In this document: piece by piece, positions 15,681-23,975 of the stretch
Layout: each line of letters starts with the position of its first letter
How positions within the stretch are numbered: position 1 is the first letter of the stretch
Origin: Acidobacteria bacterium Mor1
Lineage (GTDB): Bacteria; Acidobacteriota; Polarisedimenticolia; Polarisedimenticolales; Polarisedimenticolaceae
Assembly: GCA_001664505.1 (NCBI GenBank)
Contig: CP011806.1
Location: 4,042,176 to 4,106,175, forward strand
DNA length: 64,000 nucleotides
Reading direction: 5' to 3'
The notes under the pieces: model-generated
What the model saw: the letters and a program-made list of their open reading frames with translations, nothing else
Told to the model about the DNA's origin: nothing
The model's database searches: none
Position numbers and translations under genes: made by a program

Positions 15681-16852
15681 ACCGGAAACTACGAGGATTC
15701 CTGATCGCATGTGCGGCAGTCATGGTGTTGGTTGCGGTCGGCGCTACCGTTCAGGCCGATATCATTATCAACGGTAGCGACGAGTTCATCATGAAGGTCG
15801 AAGAGGCCTTGAAGAAGATCAAGGACGCCGGCGGAGACGCGGCGGACAACGTGAGTGATCTCGAGGGCTCGGACAACGATCACGTGATCGAGGAAAACAG
15901 CGGGCTTTCCAGCGTGACTCCCGATAGCGGAAACGACGCCCTGGATATGGGGTCGGGAGGCACCGGCAAGGGGTCGGGCACCACCACCAAGTGGGACCCG
16001 GATCACATGCACACCTACAAGGATGGCGTGGACCGGGACCCCTGCGCAGCGCTGGCCCACGAGCTGAACCACGCCAATGACGCCGACGGCGGGGGCTGGT
16101 CCAACGACAAGACCGGCGGCATTCTCGATGACGAGATCGACGCCTGTTCCGATGAGAACGAGTTCCGCAAGTCTCAAGGGCTCCCTCCGCGCACCAAGTA
16201 CGGTTGCAACGACCTGCCCGAACACGCGGTCTGTCCCCCGGCATTCGGTTCTTCCGAGGAAACAGCCGATCAGGGGAGCACGGACTTCGATACTGCGATT
16301 TCGAGTCCGGTGTCCTCCGGGACCACAACGTCGAGCGCGGCGCCGACCATGGTGGCCATTGCTCGGCCGTTCTCGAGCGTCAAGCTCACCGCGGCAGTCC
16401 CTGCCGCGCCATTCCTGCTGGGCGATCCCGTAGACATCCAGTTGACCTTGACCAACAACGGTCCTGGGGCCACCGAACTGTCGCCGATCATCGAAGGCAA
16501 CTTCCGGGTCGTCAGCGTCACCCGCGATGGGCGCGACGTCCTTCCGGTCAGCTCGATCTCGGTATTCAACGATGAACTGGCCTACTCGCTGGAGCAGACG
16601 CTACAGAGCGTCGGCGTCGGGGGAAGCACCTCGCTTACCTGGCGCAGCGGCTACCGCTCGAACATCGGCGGGCAGGGATTGACGTCGGTGTCCTACTCGT
16701 CTTCGGACCATCACCCCGCACATCTCTACTCGTTGAATCAGTCGGGCTCCTACGAGATCCGCGTGTTCTACAAGTACGCGGGGCTCGATGCTCACTCGAA
16801 CCCCTACAAGGGGAAGACGAACACGGTAACCATCAAGTTCGACGTGCTCTAG
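15677..16852 (+). CDS. Exported M91 (NleD/HopH1-like) zinc metallopeptidase with Ig-like C-terminus
   Basis: 391 residues. A signal peptide (FLIACAAVMVLVAVGATVQA) is followed directly by IIINGSDEFIMKVEEALKKI, the usual opening of the M91 effector domain. The zinc motif is HELNH (H128, E129, H132) within CAALAHELNHANDADGG, and EIDACSDENEFRKSQGL supplies a downstream Glu region as in M91. Cys residues around the site suggest disulfides. From about residue 240 a beta-sandwich domain (VKLTAAVPAAPFLLGDPVDI...YKYAG) resembles BsuPI/Ig-like domains. M91 members such as NleD cleave host MAP kinases; a general exported protease or toxin role is the inference here. GGAGGGGC precedes the ATG. A strong terminator hairpin follows. 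Confidence 0.7.
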   Translation: MNRKLRGFLIACAAVMVLVAVGATVQADIIINGSDEFIMKVEEALKKIKDAGGDAADNVSDLEGSDNDHVIEENSGLSSVTPDSGNDALDMGSGGTGKGSGTTTKWDPDHMHTYKDGVDRDPCAALAHELNHANDADGGGWSNDKTGGILDDEIDACSDENEFRKSQGLPPRTKYGCNDLPEHAVCPPAFGSSEETADQGSTDFDTAISSPVSSGTTTSSAAPTMVAIARPFSSVKLTAAVPAAPFLLGDPVDIQLTLTNNGPGATELSPIIEGNFRVVSVTRDGRDVLPVSSISVFNDELAYSLEQTLQSVGVGGSTSLTWRSGYRSNIGGQGLTSVSYSSSDHHPAHLYSLNQSGSYEIRVFYKYAGLDAHSNPYKGKTNTVTIKFDVL

Positions 16853-16862
16853 ATGCTTGATT

Positions 16863-16928
16863 CTCGGCCCTGTTCTTCGGTTGTCGCTTGGATTCGCGAT
16901 CCACCGAAGGGCGGGGCCGAGCTGTTTT
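16863..16928 (+). terminator. Terminator hairpin between convergent M91 and RluA-like genes
   Basis: CTCGGCCC (16863-16870) pairs with GGGCCGAG (16914-16921). Nested inside are CTTCGGT/ACCGAAG and GGAT/ATCC. TTTT follows at 16925-16928. The branched stem could terminate both converging transcripts. Confidence 0.65.
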
Positions 16929-17861
16929 CTAGCGAAAGAACCCGTCGGACGCGGCGCGGAGTCCGGCGGGAGGAGCGGAACGAAGTCTGACCGCCTGCCC
17001 GGAGGTTGGATGCCGGAACCGCAACTCGCAAGCGTGCAGCAGGTATCCGGGGTCTCCCGGAATGGCGCGCATGCCTTCAACCGGCCGTCCTCCCGGCCCG
17101 TAGAGCGGGTCGCCGACCAGGGGGTGGCCCACCGAGGCCAGGTGAATGCGCACCTGGTGCGGGCGTCCGGTTTCGATCTCCACATCGGCAAGGAACGCGG
17201 TGGCTTCCTGCAGCACCACGCGGACTCGACTAAGGGCCTGCTTCCCATCGGGCGTCGCGGCGTGGACGTTTCCCAGGGGGGCGTGGGTGACCGGTCCGAT
17301 GGGTTGGTCGATCGTGAACTCCTGTCGTTCAGGTCGTCCGAGGGCCAACGCGCGGTACCGTTTGCCGACACGTTTCCCGGCCCAGTCCCTCGCCAGCGCT
17401 GAGCGGGCGCCCGGGGTGCGCGCGAAGAGCACGATACCGGAGGTATGGCGCCCCAGCCGATGGAGTGGAACCGAACCGGGATCGTCCTGCTGAACTCGGG
17501 ATAGCAACGTGTTTTCGAGGAAACCCGCACCGGGCAACGTCGGCAGGCCCGACGGCTTGTCCACCCCCAGCAGCGCCTCGTCCTCGAACAGCACGCGGTA
17601 GTCGAGAGGGGCCGCCGGTTCGCGCCACGGTGGGCGATCCCAGCACAGCTCCTGGCCCTGCCTCACCACCGCATCCGTGGCGGCGACGATTCGATCCAGC
17701 CGGACCTCGCCGGCTTCCACCCGGGCGCGCCACTGCTCGGCATCGCTGTGAGGCCAGCGCCTGGCGAGATAGTCGACGACGCCGACAGGCGCAGACGATT
17801 CCACCACGGCCCGATAGGTGTAGCCCTGGTTCAGGGGGCGATCGTTGCCTTCGCGGGTCAC
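16929..17861 (-). CDS. RluA-family pseudouridine synthase-like protein lacking the catalytic Asp
   Basis: 310 residues. An S4-like N-terminus (VVDYLARRWPHSDAEQWRARVEAGEVRLD) precedes the synthase core LGVDKPSGLPTLPG, then LHRLGRHTSGIVLFAR. In RluA/RluC/RluD enzymes this reads HRLDxxTSG and the Asp is the nucleophile that attacks the target uridine; here codon 137 is GGG (Gly). The later motifs LADVEIETGRPHQVRIHLASVGHPLVGDPLYG are intact, so the fold and RNA-binding surface are kept. HRLGR variants may exist as a subgroup, so this may not be degeneration. Start ATG 17861 overlaps the upstream gene by 4 nt. Confidence 0.8.
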   Translation of the reverse strand: MTREGNDRPLNQGYTYRAVVESSAPVGVVDYLARRWPHSDAEQWRARVEAGEVRLDRIVAATDAVVRQGQELCWDRPPWREPAAPLDYRVLFEDEALLGVDKPSGLPTLPGAGFLENTLLSRVQQDDPGSVPLHRLGRHTSGIVLFARTPGARSALARDWAGKRVGKRYRALALGRPERQEFTIDQPIGPVTHAPLGNVHAATPDGKQALSRVRVVLQEATAFLADVEIETGRPHQVRIHLASVGHPLVGDPLYGPGGRPVEGMRAIPGDPGYLLHACELRFRHPTSGQAVRLRSAPPAGLRAASDGFFR

Positions 17862-18943
17862 GGGTCGTAGCGGTCGAACAGCCGCCGCAGGAACTTCCGG
17901 TCCAGCCTTGTCGACGGATCCCTCATCGCGCGGTTCACGTCCCGGTAGATCTTCTTGGCGTAGCGATCGATGTCTTCCCGGTGGTACCAGGGTTGGTTGC
18001 GGCGCCAGCGTTTGGGCCGGAACAGCCGATCGGCGACCCCCTGGCCCAGCGCCGTGGGTAGCGCCTCGCGCAGGGTCCGGTAGGCTGCGCCGTCGGTGTC
18101 GTTCTTGACGGTCTGGGCCAGTAGCTCCCTCACCCGGGGGCGGGGTTGGCGGTTGTCGAGGAAGTGGGCGTTCTCGTGAACGATCACCGAGGCCACATCC
18201 TCGAGCCGGTCATAGGGCCGCAGCTCGACCAGCAGATAGGGGCCGATGGCCTGGGCGTGGGTGCCGTAGCCGGCGATGACCGGAGCCAGGACCAGCTCCG
18301 GCGTCGGAGCCTCGGCGAGGTCCACGTCGTAGAAGCGGGTCATTCGCGAGAGCAATGCCTCGAGCTCGGGAAGGCGCTGGTCGGTGCGGGCCTTCTCGAG
18401 AAAGGTCTGGGCCCGCGAGCCCTGTTGCCAGAGTTGCCGGTAGCGGGGCGCAAAGTGCTCGAGGGGCGCCCGCAGCCGTGTCAACCGGTCGGCGGGTAAC
18501 CACTCGGCGCAGCGCTTCAATCCGTCCTCGACATCGGCCGCGGCGAGGAAGACCTCGAGCACGGCGTTGGGGTTTCCACGCAGGCCCGGGGGACGCTTGT
18601 CGATCGCTTCCCTGGCGATCTCCTGACGCACCTCTCCCCACATGCGCAACATGGCGTTGTCCGCATCGCTTCGCTCGAACCGCCGGTCGTGCTCCCGCCG
18701 ATGGGCCTCGACGGTTTTCCCACCGCTCATGCCGACGCCGACGAGGCCGGCCATCGAGTCGAGCCAGTGGAACAGCGCGCTACTGAAGCGGTACGACACC
18801 CGGATCGGGTAGGCGCCCTCGGTCAGGTAGAGGGCCTCGGCCTCAGGGAGCAGACTCGAAGCGTCAGTGCGTGACGGAAGCGCGCCCACCACGAGGGCGA
18901 GCAGCAGGATCGACAGGCAGGTGAGGCGAACGGGCCGGCTCAC
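17858..18943 (-). CDS. Exported putative zinc metallopeptidase (HENAH)
   Basis: 361 residues. A signal peptide (LTCLSILLLALVVGALPSRTDA, residues 7-28 in part) is followed by a helical region and then VASVIVHENAHFLDNRQ. HENAH (H256, E257, H260) fits the HExxH gluzincin motif, preceded by a strand region LVLAPVIAGYGTHAQAIGPYL typical of such active sites. A third ligand is not certain. The C-terminus is very basic and includes WYHREDIDRYAKKIYRD. GTG 18943 is chosen because it starts just upstream of the signal peptide and sits 5 nt after the previous stop; longer forms run into the zinc-ribbon gene. Family not recognised. Confidence 0.6.
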   Translation of the reverse strand: MSRPVRLTCLSILLLALVVGALPSRTDASSLLPEAEALYLTEGAYPIRVSYRFSSALFHWLDSMAGLVGVGMSGGKTVEAHRREHDRRFERSDADNAMLRMWGEVRQEIAREAIDKRPPGLRGNPNAVLEVFLAAADVEDGLKRCAEWLPADRLTRLRAPLEHFAPRYRQLWQQGSRAQTFLEKARTDQRLPELEALLSRMTRFYDVDLAEAPTPELVLAPVIAGYGTHAQAIGPYLLVELRPYDRLEDVASVIVHENAHFLDNRQPRPRVRELLAQTVKNDTDGAAYRTLREALPTALGQGVADRLFRPKRWRRNQPWYHREDIDRYAKKIYRDVNRAMRDPSTRLDRKFLRRLFDRYDP

Positions 18944-18948
18944 GCCAC

Positions 18949-19416
18949 TCAGTTCTTGAACAGGTTCTCGAATTGCGACTTGGGATCGTTGGGGCGAGAG
19001 CCGGGGCCGCGCTGGGGCGTGGTGCGTTTGCCGGTGGCGTCGAGCACCAGACGCGGCGAGTACTTGTCGCACTTGTTGGCCTTGAGCTTGTCGGAGATGC
19101 CCGCGGTGATCGGAGCCCGGCACTGCCAGCGTGCACCGCTGTCGAAGTTGGTGCAGGTGCTGCAGCAGTGGAGCATCGCGTTGCAGCTGGGGCAGGAGGT
19201 CTCCGGCCCGATGGCGCTCTGGGCGCTCTTGCCGCAGACGTGGCAGCGCACGACCTCGTTGGCGTTGCGGTCGAGGGCGTGGCGCAGGCCGCGGCGCTGA
19301 TAGCGCTGCTGCGGGTCCATGTTCTGGTTACGCGACTGGGGCGGACGGTTATCCGACCGGCGTTCCCGATCGTCATTGCGATCGGAATCACGGTAGCCGC
19401 GCTGACGGTACTTCAT
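18949..19416 (-). CDS. Small zinc-ribbon protein with basic N-terminus
   Basis: 155 residues. The first 60 are rich in Arg, Asp, Asn and Gln (RGYRDSDRNDDRERRSDN) and probably disordered. Residues 57-110 hold paired cysteines: CHVCGK, then CPSCNAMLHCCSTCTNFD and WQCRAPI, then NKCDKYSPR. The second block (HCxxCxxFDxxxRxxCxxPI...CxxFSPR) recurs in small uncharacterised bacterial zinc-binding proteins. A nucleic-acid-binding role is plausible but unproven. ATG 19416 has AGGAGAG about 8 nt upstream; a 10-bp direct repeat duplicates this region. A promoter is predicted at 19511-19539. The HENAH gene follows 5 nt after its stop. Confidence 0.7.
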   Translation of the reverse strand: MKYRQRGYRDSDRNDDRERRSDNRPPQSRNQNMDPQQRYQRRGLRHALDRNANEVVRCHVCGKSAQSAIGPETSCPSCNAMLHCCSTCTNFDSGARWQCRAPITAGISDKLKANKCDKYSPRLVLDATGKRTTPQRGPGSRPNDPKSQFENLFKN

Positions 19417-19510
19417 GCGATGAACTCTCCTGTTCGGGCATTTCCTGTTCGGTCGATACTCGAGCGAGCGATCCGGGGTATGCACGCGCGGGCGGGTAGA
19501 TTCCTTAAAG

Positions 19511-19539
19511 ATCGTAGGATCCGTCTTGCCTGGATTCAA
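19511..19539 (-). promoter_or_regulatory. Predicted promoter of the zinc-ribbon/HENAH/RluA-like operon
   Basis: On the minus strand TTGAAT (19534-19539) and TACGAT (19511-19516) are 17 bp apart, each 4/6 to consensus. Transcription from about 19504 would give an 88-nt leader containing the direct repeat TCCTGTTCGG (19428-19437 and 19443-19452, plus-strand reading). Confidence 0.4.
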
Positions 19540-19561
19540 GCGGGCGGCCCGCAGGCTCGAT

Positions 19562-21670
19562 CTACCAGATGAAATCCCGCGCGATCTCGCGCTTGTCGTA
19601 TCCGCTGAGGATGTGCATCACCCTTATACGCTTCAATGTCGTCGGAGACAACGTCCCAATGGGGACGTGGAGGATCTTGCGCCCGAGCCGTCCCGCCAGC
19701 CGATGGAAGACGGCTCGAGGTGGCCGGGCAGCGACGTGGACGACGACCCGCTCCTGGGAGTAGTCGAGGGCGGCCAGGAGCAAGACCTCTGATTTGCGCT
19801 CGGCGCCGCGGTAGTCGGCGTCGGTCCAAACGTCCAGCATGCGGCGTGGCGGGGACGAGAGCATGAAGCCGCCGTAGGTCGTTCGGCAGATGCCCGGACC
19901 GACCACTCCCTGGGCCGGCTCGGTGCAGTAGAACGCCATGTCCGATTCCTGCTCATGTTCTCCCAGCCACGTTTGGCAATGCGGGTACCGTCCTTCTCCT
20001 TCGTCATCCTCGTCGAAGATGATCACCACCGAAGAGATGCCGCCGGGAACCCGGCCGAGCTCGCGGACCCAGATCTTACCCTCGGTCCAGTGGCGGATCG
20101 TCTCGCGGACATCGATGCCGTCGAGCACCGAGGTGGTGAACGGCGTGGTCCGGGATCGATCCTCGGAGAGAATCAGTTTACCTCGTTGTTTGAGGTGGCG
20201 GCCGAAGTTTTCGACGATCAGGTCTTCCGGCGGGTAGGAGCAGATCGAATCACCGTCGAACTGCGTCAGCCATTCGCCGGGAAAGCGCTCGCTGCCGCGA
20301 CTGCGCAACAGGCTGGCCCAGGCCGGTCTTTTGACGCGCTGCCGCCGTTTCTGGATCTTGATCCGCCGCACCCCGTCGAACAATTCTTCGGCGCTGATGC
20401 GTGCGGTCGGCGCGTCCGCGGCCTTCTCCGGCTGCCAGGGGTAGCCGGTGGCCAGGCGGTGCATCTCCCAGGCGAAGTTCTCCGAGACGCATCCCCTGGC
20501 GGCGACCAGCAGATCGTAGAGGTCGACGACCAGGTGGCCGGAGAGCCGGGCCAGGTTGCGGCTGTAGCGCGCGAAGTTGCGGCGCTGCCAGCGTTCGACC
20601 TTCTCGTCGGGGGCCGCGGCGACAAGAGCGCCTTCCGCCTCGCGGAAAAGGGCCCATTGCAGTCGTAGACGGTCGGTGGGCCCGGGAGTGGGAGCTGCCT
20701 CGTCCTCGTTGTCGTCGTCGGCGACATCCTCGTCCGGTGTATCGGCGCCTTCACCGGGGGAGGTTTCTTCGGTGCCGGCAAGCCAGGATTCCCAGCTCGC
20801 CCAACCTCCTCGACGAGCGGCCCGGTCGACGGCGTCCTGCAGGCGTGAAGGTTGGTCGCCCCGTCCTCCGCTCAACACGCGGAAGGGACCGAAGTCGCGA
20901 CCGGCGGCTTTCGGTGTGTCGTCTTGCGGCTCTGCCGGCAACTCGTCTCGCCGCATCTCGTAGGCGGCGAGGTAGAACGGAACCTCGCTCAGGATCTCCT
21001 GCATGGAATCCGGATGGAGATGGAACAGCCGCGCGTTGGCGCGCCGGGGTGGAGTCAGCGGTTCGGCCTGAGGCTTCGTCAGGGCGGCGGCCACCGAGTG
21101 CACGTGGTGCATGCCGCAGACCAGCAGCACTCGCTCGGCACCTTCGTCAACCGCACGCCTGCCGTGGAACGCCATCGACGCTTCCCGCCTCAGGTCGAGG
21201 CGGTCGGCGGTACGCGGGGTCTTCTCGAAGGCCTGGTAGACCGGGCCGAGCCCGACCCGGGTCACGGCGTAGGCGTCAGGCGCCGGGTCCCGGTAGTCGG
21301 CGTAGCCGTCGACATCAAGATCGGCACAGATCAGCGGGATGTCGTGCTCCTGCGCCAGTCGCCCGGCTTCGACCAACGGATCGCCGGGGTGAACCGGTAG
21401 GCAGATGGTCCCGCCGCGGCCGCTCTCGTACAGGAGAACCGAGATTGCGGGGAGTCGCAGGAGTCCCTGTTGCCACACCGTCTCCATGGACGACGGGATC
21501 TCGACCACGACCGCATCAGGATCGAGTTGGTCGAAGGCCAGCCGCACCATGTCCGCCAGCTCTATCCGTTCGTGGAGCGCCGGCAGCAGGTGAACGACCG
21601 CCGGATCACGGCCGTCGCGGGGAATCTCGACGTCGACGGTGTAGAGGCCGCGCCCGGGGAGCGAGCCCAC
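19562..21670 (-). CDS. TraB/EreA-like (DUF5682-type) protein linked to a MoxR ATPase
   Basis: 702 residues, no signal peptide. The first 240 residues look like a ChaN/TraB/EreA-fold domain: VVHLLPALHERIE at about 26-38, DAVVVEIPSSMETVWQQG near 52-69 and VLLVCGMHHVHSVAAAL near 187-203, the His-containing strands that mark this fold. An acidic, probably disordered linker (DEDVADDDNEDEAAP) lies near residues 315-330. The C-terminal half is helical, then an alpha/beta domain with ICSYPPEDLIVENFG and VVIIFDEDDEGE. DUF5682-type proteins often accompany MoxR ATPases, as here. I infer a MoxR-driven system of unknown output. It starts at GTG 21670, 4 nt after the MoxR stop. Confidence 0.6.
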   Translation of the reverse strand: MGSLPGRGLYTVDVEIPRDGRDPAVVHLLPALHERIELADMVRLAFDQLDPDAVVVEIPSSMETVWQQGLLRLPAISVLLYESGRGGTICLPVHPGDPLVEAGRLAQEHDIPLICADLDVDGYADYRDPAPDAYAVTRVGLGPVYQAFEKTPRTADRLDLRREASMAFHGRRAVDEGAERVLLVCGMHHVHSVAAALTKPQAEPLTPPRRANARLFHLHPDSMQEILSEVPFYLAAYEMRRDELPAEPQDDTPKAAGRDFGPFRVLSGGRGDQPSRLQDAVDRAARRGGWASWESWLAGTEETSPGEGADTPDEDVADDDNEDEAAPTPGPTDRLRLQWALFREAEGALVAAAPDEKVERWQRRNFARYSRNLARLSGHLVVDLYDLLVAARGCVSENFAWEMHRLATGYPWQPEKAADAPTARISAEELFDGVRRIKIQKRRQRVKRPAWASLLRSRGSERFPGEWLTQFDGDSICSYPPEDLIVENFGRHLKQRGKLILSEDRSRTTPFTTSVLDGIDVRETIRHWTEGKIWVRELGRVPGGISSVVIIFDEDDEGEGRYPHCQTWLGEHEQESDMAFYCTEPAQGVVGPGICRTTYGGFMLSSPPRRMLDVWTDADYRGAERKSEVLLLAALDYSQERVVVHVAARPPRAVFHRLAGRLGRKILHVPIGTLSPTTLKRIRVMHILSGYDKREIARDFIW

Positions 21671-21674
21671 CGGG

Positions 21675-22517
21675 TCAGTCCGTGGTGAGGTAGCGGGCGG
21701 CGTCCTCGCCCAGCACGTGGACCACCGACTGCTGGACCGCGTCGGTCAGGGATGCCTCGGAGGCGGCAAGCATCTTCAGCGCGTAGCGCGCGATGTTGAC
21801 CCCGTCGCGGACGGTGAAGGGCTCGTCGGCGGCGTGGGCCGCCTGGAGGAATCCGGTGACGTAGTCGAGGATCTCACCGTCGGCGAAGGGCAGGTTCTCC
21901 GCCAGGATCATCCGCTCCTCGTCGCTCTCCGGGAAGTCCAGAATGATCTGGGGCTGGAGCCTGGAGTGGATGTACTCGGGAATCTCGTAGGTCGAGGCGT
22001 CGTCGTTGAGGGTCGCCACGATGCGGAAGTCCGGCGAGGCCTTGACCTTGACCCCGGCGACGATCGATTCGACGTAGCGGCGGTTGTCCAGAAGCGGCGC
22101 CAGGGATGCCCACGACTTCTCGGACATGCGGTTGCCCTCGTCGAGGATGCAGATCCCACCGGAGAGCATGGCGCTGACCAGCGCCGAGGCCACGTAGCGG
22201 ATCGAGCCTTCCCCATCGACCACGGGCGTGATCAACAGATCTTCAGGCCGGGTGTCCATGGTGGCCTGGAAGATGTAGACGTCGCGTTCGAGGAGTTTGG
22301 CCGTGGCGTAGGCCAGGGTGGTCTTACCGACCCCCGGCTTGCCGAGAAGCCGGGGGTTCATGGGTAAGTCCTGATCGTCGATGACGCTCCAGGCGGCCAG
22401 GAGTTGTTTCATCGTCTCCTGCTGGCCGACCCAAGCGATGTCGAGCTCATCCGGGTGGGCGAGATGAAGGGTGACCCCTTCGATCTCGACGGTCCGCGGT
22501 CGCTTGCCTTTCGTCAT
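21675..22517 (-). CDS. MoxR-family AAA+ ATPase
   Basis: 280 residues. Walker A GKPGVGKTT (K65), Walker B GGICILDEGNRMS (D126, E127), sensor 1 RIVATLNDDAS and an Arg-finger region IHSRLQPQIILDFP are all present, with a short C-terminal lid. MoxR ATPases act as chaperone-like remodellers and usually work with a partner encoded next door; here the partner is the 702-residue TraB-like protein. No VWA-domain protein is seen nearby, which is unusual for MoxR. ATG 22517 lies 22 nt after the rocD stop with no clear ribosome site, so translation may depend on rocD. Confidence 0.88.
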   Translation of the reverse strand: MTKGKRPRTVEIEGVTLHLAHPDELDIAWVGQQETMKQLLAAWSVIDDQDLPMNPRLLGKPGVGKTTLAYATAKLLERDVYIFQATMDTRPEDLLITPVVDGEGSIRYVASALVSAMLSGGICILDEGNRMSEKSWASLAPLLDNRRYVESIVAGVKVKASPDFRIVATLNDDASTYEIPEYIHSRLQPQIILDFPESDEERMILAENLPFADGEILDYVTGFLQAAHAADEPFTVRDGVNIARYALKMLAASEASLTDAVQQSVVHVLGEDAARYLTTD

Positions 22518-22539
22518 CGACGCGTCGATCGGTCCGGGC

Positions 22540-23763
22540 TCAGCCCAGTTCCTGGAAGACCTGCTCGATCCGCTCGAAGGCCCAGTCCAGCTCTTCCTGG
22601 GTGATGACCAGCGGCGGAGCGAAGCGGATCGTGTCGACGTGGGTCTCCTTGCAGAGGAGCCCCTTCTGCTTGAGCGCCTCGCAGTACTTGCGGGCGCCGC
22701 CGGCGGCGTCGGTCAGCTGCAGGCCGATCCACAGGCCCTTGCCGCGGATCTCGCGGATCTTGTCGCTCTTGATGGTGTTCAGCTTCTCGAGGAAGTAGGC
22801 GCCGAGCTTGGCCGAGTTTTCGACCATGCCCTCGTCGACCAGCACCTCGACGGCGGCCTTGGCCACGGCGCAGCCCAGGGGGTTGCCGCCGAAGGTCGAG
22901 CCGTGGTCGCCGGGCTTGAACACGTCCATCACTTCGTTGTTGGCCAGGATCGCCGAGACCGGGTAGAAGCCGCCCGAGAGCGCCTTGCCGATCACGACGA
23001 TGTCGCCGCGGACATCTTCATGCCAGGAGGCGAACAGCTTGCCGGTGCGGCCGAGGCCGGACTGGATCTCGTCGGTGATCATCAGGGCGTTGTGCTGCTT
23101 GCACAGACCGTCGAGGGCCTTGAGGTAGCCCTCCCCGGGCCCGATGATGCCGCTCTCACCCTGGATCGGCTCGATCAGCACGCCGACGGTGTTCTCGTTG
23201 AACGCGGCCTTGGCCGCTTCGAGATCGCCGTAGGGCAGCAGCTTGAAGCCCGGGGTGAAGGGACCGAAGCCCTGCTTGTACTGGTCGTCGTCGGAGAAGC
23301 CGACGATGGTGGTGGTGCGGCCGTGGAAGTTGCCGGTGAAGACCAGGATCTCCGCCTTGTCCTCGGCGACACCCTTGACCGTGTAACCCCACTTGCGGGC
23401 CGCCTTGATGGCGGTCTCGACCGCCTCGGCGCCGGAGTTCATCGGCAGCATCTTGTCGTAGCCGGTCAGCTTGCAGACCGTCTCGTAGAGCGGGCCGAGC
23501 TGGTCGTTACGGAAGGCCCGGGAGGTCAGGGTGACCTTGTGGGCCTGGTCGATCAGCGCCTGGCGAATCTTGGGGTGGCCGTGGCCCTGGTTGACCGCGG
23601 AGTAGGCGGCGAGGAAGTCCAGGTACTTGTCGCCCTGAACGTCCCAGACCCACACGCCCTCGGCCTTTGAGATAACCACATCCAGCGGATGGTAGTTGTG
23701 AGCACCGAAATCATCTTCGAGGCCGATCAGTTTGTCGGCGGCAGAAGACTTCACGCTATCCAT
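22540..23763 (-). CDS. rocD: Ornithine aminotransferase
   Basis: 407 residues of a class-III PLP aminotransferase. Ornithine-specific features are the N-terminal FGAHNYHPLDVVISKAEGVWVWD (in part), YLDFLAAYSAVNQGHGHPKI, NSGAEAVETAIKAARKWGY and ITDEIQSGLGRTGK; the Schiff-base lysine is K260 in VVIGKALSGG. The enzyme converts ornithine and 2-oxoglutarate to glutamate semialdehyde and glutamate, feeding proline or glutamate metabolism in the cytoplasm. GGAGGAT lies 6 nt ahead of ATG 23763. A carbamate kinase and hutI elsewhere in the window suggest amino-acid catabolism. Downstream it appears co-transcribed with moxR, an odd partnership. Confidence 0.93.
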   Translation of the reverse strand: MDSVKSSAADKLIGLEDDFGAHNYHPLDVVISKAEGVWVWDVQGDKYLDFLAAYSAVNQGHGHPKIRQALIDQAHKVTLTSRAFRNDQLGPLYETVCKLTGYDKMLPMNSGAEAVETAIKAARKWGYTVKGVAEDKAEILVFTGNFHGRTTTIVGFSDDDQYKQGFGPFTPGFKLLPYGDLEAAKAAFNENTVGVLIEPIQGESGIIGPGEGYLKALDGLCKQHNALMITDEIQSGLGRTGKLFASWHEDVRGDIVVIGKALSGGFYPVSAILANNEVMDVFKPGDHGSTFGGNPLGCAVAKAAVEVLVDEGMVENSAKLGAYFLEKLNTIKSDKIREIRGKGLWIGLQLTDAAGGARKYCEALKQKGLLCKETHVDTIRFAPPLVITQEELDWAFERIEQVFQELG

Positions 23764-23937
23764 GACGATCCTCCGCGGCAGTCGTATGCCAGGGTGGGCT
23801 CCGAGGTGAGCCGAGTTGTCTTTTGGGGCGCCGGGACCGGGTTTCCGCGCGGGGGCCGGCTACCTGGAGACAGAGTCGCAGCATAGCATCCGGGCCCGCC
23901 GCCGCCCACAGCCGCCAAGTCCTTGAAAGAGGGCAGC

Positions 23938-23966
23938 TTGACGGCCCGGGCAGGGCCAGAAATAAT
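23938..23966 (+). promoter_or_regulatory. Strong predicted promoter of the MMPL gene (near-leaderless)
   Basis: TTGACG (23938-23943, 5/6) and AATAAT (23961-23966, 5/6) are exactly 17 bp apart. The expected transcription start near 23973 is at most about 3 nt before ATG 23976. No Shine-Dalgarno sequence exists upstream of the ATG, consistent with leaderless initiation. Confidence 0.6.
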
Positions 23967-23975
23967 CGCGCCTTC

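Noticed and set aside
20401-21693. 430-codon plus-strand frame, extremely Arg-rich
   Set aside because: Antisense shadow of the TraB-like gene. More than a quarter Arg and no motif.
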